Part shown: one piece after another, positions 22,608-29,807 of the stretch
Position numbering within the stretch: position 1 is the stretch's first letter
Layout: every line of letters starts with the position of its first letter
From: Candidatus Levyibacteriota bacterium
GTDB taxonomy: Bacteria > Patescibacteriota > Microgenomatia > Levybacterales > UBA12049
DNA length: 38,943 nt
NCBI GenBank assembly: GCA_018061075.1
Contig: JAGOUW010000002.1
Span: forward strand, 1-38,943
Direction: 5' to 3'
Program-made: the position numbers and the translations under genes
Notes under the pieces: model-generated
What the model was told of the DNA's origin: nothing
What the model saw: the letters and a program-made list of their open reading frames with translations, nothing else
Databases searched by the model: none

Positions 22608-23504
22608 ATGATTTTAGAACAATGGTTTTTACTAGCTCTTCTTGCCCCTGCCCTTTTTGCTTTAGTAAATATAATCGATGATAATTTGCTAAGAAATGTT
22701 TATCGCTCCGCGCATTTCGGTGCAATAATCTCAGGCCTTTTTGGTTTGCTTCCTCTAACAGCTTTATTTTTTGTAGATATTTCAGTGCCAAATCCGATCG
22801 TTGCATCCCTTGGTCTTTTAGCAGGATTTCTAACAGTTATGTATTACTATTTTTATTTTAGAGGCCTAGAGGTGGAGAAGCCGTCAGTTGTGATATCGCT
22901 GTTTAGTCTTGCTCCAGCCTTGATTCCATTTCTTGCATACTTTTTTCTCAAAGAAGTTTTAACGCTAAATCAATATTTAGGTTTTGGAATAATTCTTTTT
23001 TCATCGCTTTTAATTTCGGCAACTGATATTAAGAAATTTAAATTTTCCCCAGCACTACTCTTAATAGGCTTTGGTGCTTTAATTTTCGCAATAATTTCTG
23101 TCATCGGAAAATATGTTTATACGGAGGTAGATTTTTGGACTGGATATATGCTTTTTTCAATGGGAATGGGACTGGGGGCTTTATTCTTATTATTCACAAA
23201 AAAAGGAAGAGATTTTGGTAAAGAATTTAAGAAGACTTTTAAAAAATGGATTCTTGTTTTTATTGCTGTTGAATTACTTGGAATTTCTGCAGAATTTGTA
23301 GGAAATCTAGCGATTAGTCGCGGTCCTGTTTCAATTGTAAAAGTCGTAGAGGGTATTCAGCCAATTTATGTTTTAGTATTTGCAGTTTTACTTTTTCCAT
23401 TTTTTCCAAAATATTTTAGAGATGCAGCAGGAGAGAATAAATTGCGAAATGGAATTTTAATGCTGGTCATGATCGTTGGCCTTTTCCTAGTCTATAAAAG
23501 CTAG
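22608..23504 (+). CDS. EamA/DMT-family membrane transporter
   Basis: This 298-residue protein has about ten hydrophobic helices in two repeated halves, as in the EamA (drug/metabolite transporter) family. Recognisable parts are YYFYFRGLEVEKPSVVISLF at the end of the first half and NLAISRGPVSIVKVVEGIQP in the second. The in-frame TTG at 22596 lies inside the decarboxylase gene, so I chose ATG 22608, two bases after that stop. Being co-transcribed with arginine decarboxylase, it could carry agmatine or a polyamine, but this is context only. It ends head-on against the next gene, with both stops sharing CTAG at 23501-23504. Confidence 0.85.
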   Translation: MILEQWFLLALLAPALFALVNIIDDNLLRNVYRSAHFGAIISGLFGLLPLTALFFVDISVPNPIVASLGLLAGFLTVMYYYFYFRGLEVEKPSVVISLFSLAPALIPFLAYFFLKEVLTLNQYLGFGIILFSSLLISATDIKKFKFSPALLLIGFGALIFAIISVIGKYVYTEVDFWTGYMLFSMGMGLGALFLLFTKKGRDFGKEFKKTFKKWILVFIAVELLGISAEFVGNLAISRGPVSIVKVVEGIQPIYVLVFAVLLFPFFPKYFRDAAGENKLRNGILMLVMIVGLFLVYKS

Positions 23505-24412
23505 ATTTTATTTTTAATAATATACTTTTTTAAGAAGTGCGCTGGGTTCCATTGTTCCTTGGACATTCTTAAATTTTCAATTCCTAGATCCTGTTCTATA
23601 TTCCAAAATTTTATCTGATTCTTCATAAGCTCTTTTGCTTTTAGCATATAAAGTGATTCGAAAATTCCTTTATGCTCTGTGTTGGCTTTTATAAAATGAA
23701 ATATCGCATACTCATTTTTTAGAATTTCAGCGACTGCAAATCCTACCATTTTTTTATTAATGTAAATTCCTATCGCTAGTAAGTTTAATTTATTTGCAGC
23801 TTGAATAAGTCTAATAATTGCCTTTTTTTCATGTTCTGCTTCCTCAATATTTTTATTTCTTACCTTTACCCATAAATCAAAAAGATCAATTATTTCTTTT
23901 TGAATCTTTTCATCTGAAGCATCAATAATTTTAACTTCATATCCAGGATTTTCTGAATGGAATCTGTTAACTGCATTTCGTTTATTGTGATATTTTTCTC
24001 CTTCCAATGTGGAAATTTCAGGTACATCTAAAACATAATCAAAATTATTCCTGTCCTCTGTTACATCGAAATCTTCAATAAGTCTTATGTCAGCATGAAT
24101 AACAGATTCAGGAATGAGCTGAAGAATATCCATCGCATTTTCCTTTTTAGCTCTCTCCAAAAGTTCTTTAGCAGTCTCCACGACTTTTGTATTTCCAAGA
24201 AAAGAATAAAAAGGCTCATTAGTTATGTAATCTCGAAACTTAATTACAAGATTGTCGTTTAAATTTGATATTAGTGCGTCATTATCAGTGTTATAGCTAT
24301 AAAGACTTACAAAGTTAAAATCTGAGTATGGGGGAAATTTATTGGTAATTTCTTCAATCGAATCTTTATCTTCCAGTTCAAGATTTTTAAAGTTAGGATA
24401 TAGAGGAAGCAT
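23501..24412 (-). CDS. DUF2156 / phosphatidylglycerol lysyltransferase C-terminal domain protein
   Basis: This 303-residue soluble protein matches the GNAT-like DUF2156 fold, the catalytic part of MprF-type aminoacyl-phospholipid synthases. It has KFPPYSDFNFVSLYSYN at the N-terminus, the FDYVLDVPEISTLEGEKYHN segment with KRNAVNRF, and a C-terminal IKFWNIEQDLGIENLRMSKE. It lacks the membrane flippase half of MprF. It may transfer an amino acid from tRNA to a lipid or other acceptor. I trimmed the longest start (24421) because its ATG overlaps the -10 box; ATG 24412 is seven bases past TATAAT. Confidence 0.8.
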   Translation of the reverse strand: MLPLYPNFKNLELEDKDSIEEITNKFPPYSDFNFVSLYSYNTDNDALISNLNDNLVIKFRDYITNEPFYSFLGNTKVVETAKELLERAKKENAMDILQLIPESVIHADIRLIEDFDVTEDRNNFDYVLDVPEISTLEGEKYHNKRNAVNRFHSENPGYEVKIIDASDEKIQKEIIDLFDLWVKVRNKNIEEAEHEKKAIIRLIQAANKLNLLAIGIYINKKMVGFAVAEILKNEYAIFHFIKANTEHKGIFESLYMLKAKELMKNQIKFWNIEQDLGIENLRMSKEQWNPAHFLKKYIIKNKI

Positions 24413-24419
24413 TAGACTC

Positions 24420-24425
24420 ATTATA
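24420..24425 (-). promoter_or_regulatory. -10 box (TATAAT) of the DUF2156 gene
   Basis: On the minus strand TATAAT (24425-24420) lies seven bases before ATG 24412 and overlaps the upstream ATG, which rules out the longer start. It is divergent from the promoter at 24439-24467. Confidence 0.65.
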
Positions 24426-24438
24426 CATAAACTTTAGC

Positions 24439-24467
24439 TTGACAATATATATTAGCTAAGCTAACCT
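24439..24467 (+). promoter_or_regulatory. Promoter of the membrane-sensor operon
   Basis: TTGACA at 24439-24444 and TAACCT at 24462-24467 are 17 bases apart; the ATG at 24474 follows after six bases. The -10 is a weak match, but both spacings are those of its neighbours. Confidence 0.55.
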
Positions 24468-24473
24468 AAAACT

Positions 24474-25286
24474 ATGCTTGAAACAATCCAGAAAGAGTGG
24501 CAAGCAAAAATAATTTTATTAATCTTCGCTGCTTATGTGGCGGTTTGGCTTTCTCTTCAATTTCCTCAAACTAGAAATTCCCTTCTCTTAGATCTTTATG
24601 GACAAACCTATGGGATTGTCGCTTTGTTTGGAGGAATCTGGGGTCTGTTTATCGCAAAGCCGTGGGGATTTTTAAAAAGCGCCATGGGAAAAGCAATTGT
24701 ATTTTTGTCATTAGGACTTCTTGCTCAAGTTTTTGGTCAAGTTGCATACACAGTCTATATTTACGTATTACACGTTAGTATTCCATATCCATCTGTCGGA
24801 GATGTGGGATATTTTGGGAGTATTCCACTGTACATTATTGGGACAATTTATCTCGCAAAGGTATCAGGTGTTAGAGTTTCTATGCGATCAGTAGTGTCTA
24901 AAATTCAAGCGATTATTATTCCAATTTTAATTTTAGGAGCCGCATACTTACTTTTTCTACAGAATTATGAATTTGATTGGTCTCTTCCACTAACAATGTT
25001 TTTGGATTTTGGATATCCGCTAGGACAAGCAATCTATATTTCCATAGCTTTACTTACATACCTTTTGTCTAGAAATTTGCTGGGAGGAGTTATGAAAACA
25101 AAGATTTTATTTATATTATTCGCTCTTTTTATGCAATTTTTATCTGATTATGTTTTCTTATTCCAAGTAAGTCGTGGAACATGGGAGCTGGGTGGAATAA
25201 GTGAATTTATATATCTAGTTGCCTATCTTTTGATGGCAATTGGAATACTTCAGTTAAAAACAATGGTTAAAAAACTTCAGGAGTAA
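24474..25286 (+). CDS. Multi-pass membrane protein, putative sensor domain
   Basis: This 270-residue protein has about seven or eight hydrophobic helices and very little soluble sequence. Between two of them is a loop SIPYPSVGDVGYFGS, with the PYPS.x.D signature I associate with membrane input domains found at the N-terminus of some bacterial sensor kinases and diguanylate cyclases. Here it is a free-standing protein and is followed, after 5 and 22 bases, by a small protein and a GAF histidine kinase that itself has no membrane helix. I infer that it is the membrane input part of a split sensor. The signal is unknown, and a transporter role cannot be excluded. Confidence 0.65.
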   Translation: MLETIQKEWQAKIILLIFAAYVAVWLSLQFPQTRNSLLLDLYGQTYGIVALFGGIWGLFIAKPWGFLKSAMGKAIVFLSLGLLAQVFGQVAYTVYIYVLHVSIPYPSVGDVGYFGSIPLYIIGTIYLAKVSGVRVSMRSVVSKIQAIIIPILILGAAYLLFLQNYEFDWSLPLTMFLDFGYPLGQAIYISIALLTYLLSRNLLGGVMKTKILFILFALFMQFLSDYVFLFQVSRGTWELGGISEFIYLVAYLLMAIGILQLKTMVKKLQE

Positions 25287-25291
25287 GCATT

Positions 25292-25564
25292 ATGGATATT
25301 TTTGCTCAGATGGCTCAGAGGATAATAAAGGAGCAGGAGTCTATTATAGGTCCAGTGGCATTGGAACAAGCTAAGAAAGTGCCGGGCCTTAAGATTGATT
25401 GGCAAAACCATGAAGTGGCTTTGGGCGGGGATGAAAAGGCAATTATTGATAATCTGGTAAAACAATATCAAAATTTATTTGGCCAAACTTCAGTTGAGGT
25501 TTGTAAAGATGCTATTAAAGGTCTGTCCGTTCCAGCTGACAGTCTCCCCGCTTTACTCAAATAA
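25292..25564 (+). CDS. Small conserved-looking soluble protein linking sensor and kinase
   Basis: This 90-residue protein is acidic, helical in appearance and without membrane segments. It contains IIGPVALEQAKKVPGLKIDW, then a DEKAIIDNLVKQYQNLFGQT stretch and VEVCKDAIKGLSVPADSLPA. I do not recognise the family. An AGGAG site sits about eight bases before the ATG, inside the end of the membrane-protein gene, so the two are co-translated. Its place between the membrane protein and the kinase suggests a linker or regulator in the same signalling unit, which is inference. Confidence 0.7.
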   Translation: MDIFAQMAQRIIKEQESIIGPVALEQAKKVPGLKIDWQNHEVALGGDEKAIIDNLVKQYQNLFGQTSVEVCKDAIKGLSVPADSLPALLK

Positions 25565-25580
25565 GTATTCAACTTATAAT
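25552..25580 (+). promoter_or_regulatory. Internal promoter of the histidine kinase
   Basis: TTTACT at 25552-25557 and TATAAT at 25575-25580 are 17 bases apart; the ATG at 25587 follows after six bases, giving a leaderless kinase mRNA in addition to read-through from upstream. Confidence 0.6.
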
Positions 25581-25586
25581 TAACAA

Positions 25587-26990
25587 ATGGACCTGCCCCA
25601 AAAAGATCCAATTTTTTCAGTAAGTGACCCTGCGACTGCTTCTGCTGTAACCGGCATAGAGCACATCATGCAGGAAATGTATAAGAAGAATCAGGATTTA
25701 AATGATAGAAATAAAACACTAGCGCTCCTCAGGCACATTGACGAAGTAGTTCTTTCGACGGTTACTGACCCAAATCAAATCGCACAGCAGGTTTCAGATC
25801 TTTTAGTAGAAGAAGAATTTAGATTTGTAAATATTTGTATTGTTAAGCAAGAAGAAAAGATAATAATTCCTATAGCTATATCTTCGTTTGCAAAAAGTGA
25901 AGCAATAAACGATATTGGAAAAAATAAATTTTTAAAACTCTCAATTGATTTAGCTGAAAAAGAGAATGTTTTAGTAAAAACAATTCAGTCTAAGAAAGTT
26001 CAGATTGTAAAAAGTCTCCAAGATATATTTGGTTCGAACATTTCAGAAGAAGAATCCAGAGAGGCACAGGAGGAGATGGGTGTAAAGTCCATAATTGTTT
26101 ACCCGCTGATAGTTAGGCTTGATGTAATTGGAACATTAACAATAGGAATCACAGATGAGGAGAATTCTATAACTATTGAAAAAAAGGCATTAATTGATCG
26201 AATGGCTGGAGTGGTAGGAATTGCTCTAGATAACTCACTTTTGTATAGATCCATTCAGGAAGCAAATGAAAGACTAAAGCAGCTGGATAAATTAAAGGAC
26301 GAATTCGTTTCCCTGGCTTCTCATGAACTCCGAACCCCTATGACAATTATTAAATCTTATCTTTGGCTTTTCATGGACAAGAAAAAAGGGCAGCTTAATG
26401 AAAAAGAAATGAGTTATTTGACGCGTGCATATTCTTCAACAGAAAGACTGATTAATTTAGTAAACGATATGTTAAATGTTTCTCGTATTGAATCCGGCAG
26501 GCTTTCACTTGAGTTAAAACCAATTCAGATAAAAGATGTTTTAGAAAAACAGGTAGAAGAGTTAGTTCCTCGCGCACAGCAGCTTGGATTGAAGCTCACA
26601 TTTGAAAAGCCCTCATACCCTGTGCCTTTAGTAAATGCAGATCACGAAAGAATTGAGCAGGTTATAATTAATCTAGTTGGAAATTCTCTTAAATTTACTC
26701 CTTCAGGTGGAACTATCAATGTCTCAATCAAGCCTGAGGAAAAGGATCTATTGGTCACAGTAGTGGATACTGGGCGCGGAATGAATAAAGAAGATCAGGA
26801 AAAGCTTTTCAGAAAATTTGGAACCATGGGAGAAAGTTATCTCCACAAACAAGAAGCGCAGGGAACTGGACTTGGACTTTATCTATCAAAACTTCTTGTA
26901 GAAATGCACGGAGGAAAGATGTGGGCAGAATCTAAAGGCGAAGGAAAAGGAGCTACATTTAATTTTACACTTCCATTTTTAACTCACTGA
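25587..26990 (+). CDS. GAF-domain sensor histidine kinase (soluble)
   Basis: This 467-residue kinase has a short helical N-terminus, a GAF-like domain at about residues 45-215, a linker coiled coil (SIQEANERLKQLDKLKDEFV), a HisKA domain with the phosphoacceptor H246 in ASHELRTPMTIIK, and an HATPase_c domain. The ATP site is complete: N box HERIEQVIINLVGNSLKFTP, G1 VVDTGRGM, F box LFRKFGT, G2 GTGLGLYLSKL. No membrane helix is present, so membrane input may come from the upstream 24474 protein. It is convergent with a response regulator gene, and the two overlap by seven bases. They probably form a phosphorelay pair, although their promoters differ. Confidence 0.93.
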   Translation: MDLPQKDPIFSVSDPATASAVTGIEHIMQEMYKKNQDLNDRNKTLALLRHIDEVVLSTVTDPNQIAQQVSDLLVEEEFRFVNICIVKQEEKIIIPIAISSFAKSEAINDIGKNKFLKLSIDLAEKENVLVKTIQSKKVQIVKSLQDIFGSNISEEESREAQEEMGVKSIIVYPLIVRLDVIGTLTIGITDEENSITIEKKALIDRMAGVVGIALDNSLLYRSIQEANERLKQLDKLKDEFVSLASHELRTPMTIIKSYLWLFMDKKKGQLNEKEMSYLTRAYSSTERLINLVNDMLNVSRIESGRLSLELKPIQIKDVLEKQVEELVPRAQQLGLKLTFEKPSYPVPLVNADHERIEQVIINLVGNSLKFTPSGGTINVSIKPEEKDLLVTVVDTGRGMNKEDQEKLFRKFGTMGESYLHKQEAQGTGLGLYLSKLLVEMHGGKMWAESKGEGKGATFNFTLPFLTH

Positions 26991-27613
26991 GGCTTGTTAA
27001 CATCCACTGAAGCTACGGGTTGAGCAGGGTTTTGTGAAGCTGTTGGTTGTGGTTGTTGCGCTGGAGCTTGTTGAGGAGCTGCTGGAATTGGCGCAGCTTG
27101 AGCTGGTGTTTGTTGTGCGGGAGGTGCCGCAACTGTTTGTTTTTGAACTGGTGCTTGAACTGGTGCTTGAACTGGTGCTTGAACTGGTCCCTGAATAGGT
27201 GTTTGTGGAGTATTAGGAGCATTATGATTCGGGGTCTGTTCAATATTTATGTAAGCCTTAATTTGATCCACTAAATTTCCCGGGGTAATTTGGCTTTTTA
27301 TAAAATATCCATCTCCTAGAGACAAACCTTCCTGCATTTCTTTATCTTTATCTAAATTAGTTAGAAAAATTATTTTTTTATTTGGGAGTTTTGCAGGCGA
27401 GGCTTTAATCTGTCTCATTATGGAGATTCCATCAATTCCAGGGAGAATAATATCCAACATTACTAGGTCCCATCCTCCTTGCTGAATTTTCGCTAAACCT
27501 TCATTGCCATTTTCTGCAGTATCTACGAAATAGCCTTGATCAGAAAGAACTTCTTGGTAAAGTTCTCTTAAGTATTCTTCGTCCTCAACTATAAGAATTC
27601 GAGCTTGATTCAC
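26984..27613 (-). CDS. Response regulator: receiver domain with Pro/Gln/Ala-rich tail, no output domain
   Basis: Residues 1-122 are a receiver domain: acidic pair E10-D11, phosphoacceptor D54 in LVMLDIILPG, T85 and K106 in FIKSQIT. Instead of a DNA-binding domain, residues 125-209 are low-complexity Pro/Gln/Ala with tandem APVQ units, encoded by 12-base DNA repeats at 27144-27188. It could act by protein contact, like CheY-type or Spo0F-type regulators, or tether to something through the tail. It uses a GTG start six bases after a TACGAT box. Its end overlaps the histidine kinase by seven bases on the opposite strand. Confidence 0.9.
   Translation of the reverse strand: MNQARILIVEDEEYLRELYQEVLSDQGYFVDTAENGNEGLAKIQQGGWDLVMLDIILPGIDGISIMRQIKASPAKLPNKKIIFLTNLDKDKEMQEGLSLGDGYFIKSQITPGNLVDQIKAYINIEQTPNHNAPNTPQTPIQGPVQAPVQAPVQAPVQKQTVAAPPAQQTPAQAAPIPAAPQQAPAQQPQPTASQNPAQPVASVDVNKPQ
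27144..27188 (-). repeat. 12-base tandem repeats encoding APVQ units
   Basis: The plus-strand unit TGAACTGGTGCT occurs three times exactly (27144-27179), followed by a nine-base partial copy. They encode PVQA repeats in the regulator tail, so copy number may vary between strains by slippage in 12-base, in-frame steps. Confidence 0.9.
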
Positions 27614-27619
27614 AAAAGT

Positions 27620-27648
27620 ATCGTAACAATAGGAGCTTTAAAAGTCAA
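27620..27648 (-). promoter_or_regulatory. Response-regulator promoter
   Basis: On the minus strand TTGACT (27648-27643) and TACGAT (27625-27620) are 17 bases apart, and the GTG start follows after six bases. Confidence 0.65.
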
Positions 27649-27664
27649 TTAAAAAAGGAGAAAT

Positions 27665-27693
27665 TTGACACTATAAGATAGTTTTTCTATAAT
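27665..27693 (+). promoter_or_regulatory. Full-consensus leaderless promoter
   Basis: TTGACA at 27665-27670 and TATAAT at 27688-27693 are exactly 17 bases apart, and the ATG at 27700 follows after six bases. This is the best sigma70 match in the window, and it drives an orphan gene. It is divergent from the response-regulator promoter. Confidence 0.85.
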
Positions 27694-27699
27694 TCGCCG

Positions 27700-28401
27700 A
27701 TGACTCATGAAGGAATAGATACATCTGGAGGAGATGCTCTTCCGGTTTGGCGTCCAAGCTTTTCACGAATTTTAGCTGATTTAAGATCAGATATCGTAAG
27801 TTACTCTCGGGATGGTTTAAGTTTGTCACAAAGAACAATTTGGAGCGCTGAAGACGTAGTAGAGGCAATTAGAACTCCTGAAGGAATCCAATTTCTGGAA
27901 TCGACAATAACTTCGGACGAAACAGTTAATAGATATTTAATAGGTCTTTTTTTAACTTCAGTTCCTGTTGGTCAGCTGAGCCCTCAAGCTAGACTTGCTC
28001 TAGGACCAGTCCAGGAGATTGAAGCTGATGTAAAAATTGCCCCTTTTTATAGAAGTTGGGATCTATGTGCTGCATCAGAGAGATATTTAGAGGAAGCTAT
28101 GGAAAGAAGGGGTACTATTCTGGCTGGAGATGCGATACTTCTGAAAGAAAAGGAGAGAAAAGCGGGGCTTTGTGTCCAAACTACCTCTACTCCAGCAGGA
28201 ACTTTTCTAGCAGGAAGCTGGTATGAGCCAATTGATCAGGAAGGTCTAGAGGCTTCTTTTAGATCAGGAGAAAGAAGAATTGGCTTAAGTGGAGATTGGG
28301 TTCACATGCGAGATATTAGCGCTTATCATACAGACCAAATAACTAGAGATGTTATGTTTAGCGCAAGAAGGCATGCTGACAAAATTAAGCGATTGACATA
28401 G
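27700..28401 (+). CDS. Hypothetical protein
   Basis: I do not recognise this 233-residue protein. It is soluble in appearance, with LPVWRPSFSRILADLRSDIV near the N-terminus, an acidic middle, FYRSWDLCAASERYLEEAME near residue 125, and a late segment TFLAGSWYEPIDQEGLEASF that may form strands. There is no signal peptide. It has a full-consensus promoter, so it is probably well expressed. Neighbours on either side are a response regulator on the other strand and a membrane-anchored protein, which gives no functional clue. Confidence 0.68.
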   Translation: MTHEGIDTSGGDALPVWRPSFSRILADLRSDIVSYSRDGLSLSQRTIWSAEDVVEAIRTPEGIQFLESTITSDETVNRYLIGLFLTSVPVGQLSPQARLALGPVQEIEADVKIAPFYRSWDLCAASERYLEEAMERRGTILAGDAILLKEKERKAGLCVQTTSTPAGTFLAGSWYEPIDQEGLEASFRSGERRIGLSGDWVHMRDISAYHTDQITRDVMFSARRHADKIKRLT

Positions 28402-28429
28402 TAAGATATTTTATGGTTCACTAGATTAG

Positions 28430-29062
28430 ATGCCTAAAAAAGCTGCCCGATCAACTAAAAGAGTAAAAAGAAGACCAGCCAGGAAATCCTTCTTAGAAAA
28501 ACTTTTTACTTTCCCAAAGCTTGTAGTCTTCGGAATTTTAATTCTCGGATCATTAACAATTTATCAAATTACTCTTTCTTCAAATCAGGTTAAAGGTGTA
28601 ACTACGGTTGATGAAGATATTTCGTATTCTAGAGATGAAGCTATTGCAAATGTAAAAAAGCAGGCTGCGGCGGGTGTTACGGTAGATAGATATATTGCAA
28701 TTAAGCTCTTTAGAGATGTAAATAAAAATGCAGATCAGGACGGATCAGAGGATTGTGCTAAAAAATCTTTTACTGTTAAGAAAAACGGAAAAGAAAAGAC
28801 AGCTACACAAGATGACTGTAATTATCCCGCACGATACCTAAAGGTTACGAAAAATTGTAACACGATTGCTTTTGTTAGAACAAATACATCTAATAAATTT
28901 GCTTACATTGGAATGTATGTAACAGACAATAATAATAGGAGTGGCAAAGCTTTTAAGGGAGTAAAATCTAAAGTAGTTTGTGGTTTCCCTAAGTCTGAAG
29001 GTGGAGACGGATGGGGTTTTTATTATAATCAAGTTGAATTTGGTGTAAAAGAAATTAACTAA
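28430..29062 (+). CDS. Membrane-anchored extracytoplasmic protein with Ca-binding-like loop
   Basis: This 210-residue protein has a very basic N-terminus (MPKKAARSTKRVKRRPARKS), one hydrophobic helix at about residues 33-50 (VVFGILILGSLTIYQITL), and a polar remainder that should lie outside the membrane. The outer part includes FRDVNKNADQDGSEDC, an Asp/Asn-rich loop like the calcium-binding loops of SdrD-B or dockerin domains, and four Cys residues that might form two disulfides. No cleavage site or lipobox is evident, so I expect a signal anchor. Its role is unknown. TTGACA at 28393-28398 may belong to its promoter, but no well-spaced -10 box is seen. Confidence 0.7.
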   Translation: MPKKAARSTKRVKRRPARKSFLEKLFTFPKLVVFGILILGSLTIYQITLSSNQVKGVTTVDEDISYSRDEAIANVKKQAAAGVTVDRYIAIKLFRDVNKNADQDGSEDCAKKSFTVKKNGKEKTATQDDCNYPARYLKVTKNCNTIAFVRTNTSNKFAYIGMYVTDNNNRSGKAFKGVKSKVVCGFPKSEGGDGWGFYYNQVEFGVKEIN

Positions 29063-29079
29063 CTTCCTCTAGCTTCTGT

Positions 29080-29085
29080 TATAAT
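29080..29085 (+). promoter_or_regulatory. -10 box (TATAAT) of the MazG-like gene
   Basis: TATAAT is six bases before the ATG at 29092, predicting a leaderless mRNA. Confidence 0.6.
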
Positions 29086-29091
29086 TACCCC

Positions 29092-29421
29092 ATGACAAAA
29101 AGAAAACCCAGCCCATTCGGTTACTACATAAAATATTTAGATGGAATTGATAAGGGTGTTAGGGATTCTAAAGAATTCGGTTCTATATTAATCCTCCAAA
29201 TCGTTGAAGAAGTTGGTGAAATGTCGCGAGCATATCTCGCAAAGCATGGGAGAAAAGCTACGAATTTTTCTGCGCAAGAAGATGAAACATATAGACAAGA
29301 GTTGGGTGATATTTTAGTTTCAATTCTCAGACTCGCACGTATTAAAAAGGTAAACCTAAATGATGCGATCATGTACTCCCTTAGGAAAATAGAAAAAAGA
29401 AAATTAGAGCCAAAGAGATAA
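29092..29421 (+). CDS. MazG-like nucleotide pyrophosphohydrolase domain protein
   Basis: This 109-residue protein is a single all-alpha NTP pyrophosphohydrolase domain. It has the metal-binding pattern E-E-V-G-E-M at residues 43-48 in ILQIVEEVGEMSRAYLAKHG and the second motif EDETYRQELGDILVSILRLA, with the ExxD (ELGD) pair, followed by the terminal helix AIMYSLRKIEKRKLE. Such enzymes hydrolyse (d)NTPs to NMP and pyrophosphate, often for house-cleaning of damaged nucleotides; which nucleotide is used here is not visible. It has its own leaderless promoter. Confidence 0.8.
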   Translation: MTKRKPSPFGYYIKYLDGIDKGVRDSKEFGSILILQIVEEVGEMSRAYLAKHGRKATNFSAQEDETYRQELGDILVSILRLARIKKVNLNDAIMYSLRKIEKRKLEPKR

Positions 29422-29424
29422 TAT

Positions 29425-29452
29425 TTGACAATTTCAACCCATAGTATATAAT
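29425..29452 (+). promoter_or_regulatory. Promoter of the 29461 gene
   Basis: TTGACA at 29425-29430 and TATAAT at 29447-29452 are 16 bases apart; the ATG follows after eight bases. Confidence 0.75.
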
Positions 29453-29460
29453 ATGCGGTT

Positions 29461-29733
29461 ATGGAATTAGGAAAAGGATTTTATAGATTAATTGAACCAG
29501 GGCTTAAGGCTATTTCTCCTATTCAAATGCGAGTTCCGCTAAGTGAGGGACAAATGCAGGGAATTGGTAAAGCTCAAAATGCTCTTAATTCACTTAATAT
29601 GGTTACTGATGACGCTAGGTTAATTGATCTTAGAGCTGGAGCAGCAAGAAGTCTAGCTAGAGAGATGAGAAAAGCTGGAGTAGTTAATGTTTATTCTACT
29701 GCACCTGAAGGTGTTATAAAGAGAAGAGGATAA
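29461..29733 (+). CDS. Hypothetical small protein
   Basis: This 90-residue protein is unknown to me. It is largely helical in appearance: FYRLIEPGLKAISPIQMRVP, then QMQGIGKAQNALNSLNMVTD, and an Ala/Arg-rich RAGAARSLAREMRKAGVVNV helix before a basic end VIKRRG. There is no signal peptide or membrane helix. A consensus promoter directly upstream supports it as a gene. It lies just before the tuf promoter, eight bases from its stop to the TTGACG box. Confidence 0.65.
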   Translation: MELGKGFYRLIEPGLKAISPIQMRVPLSEGQMQGIGKAQNALNSLNMVTDDARLIDLRAGAARSLAREMRKAGVVNVYSTAPEGVIKRRG

Positions 29734-29741
29734 AATCCCTC

Positions 29742-29770
29742 TTGACGCCTATAAAAAAATATTGTATTAT
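29742..29770 (+). promoter_or_regulatory. tuf promoter
   Basis: TTGACG at 29742-29747 and TATTAT at 29765-29770 are 17 bases apart. The first purine at the right distance is A29777, which is also the first base of the leader hairpin. Confidence 0.8.
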
Positions 29771-29776
29771 CTTTTT

Positions 29777-29802
29777 ACCATCAAATGGCTGATGGTTTTT
29801 TT
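29777..29802 (+). promoter_or_regulatory. 5'-terminal hairpin plus U run in the tuf leader
   Basis: ACCATCA (29777-29783) pairs with TGATGGT (29790-29796), a 7-base-pair stem, and a run of seven T's ends at 29802. AAATT and the ATG at 29808 follow. The predicted leader is 31 bases, the same as for fusA. The hairpin loop holds an out-of-frame ATGGCTGAT. Confidence 0.8.
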
Positions 29803-29807
29803 AAATT

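Noticed and set aside
27144-27188. Short tandem repeats as a CRISPR array
   Set aside because: Units are 12 bases, directly adjacent without spacers, and encode an in-frame PVQA tail.
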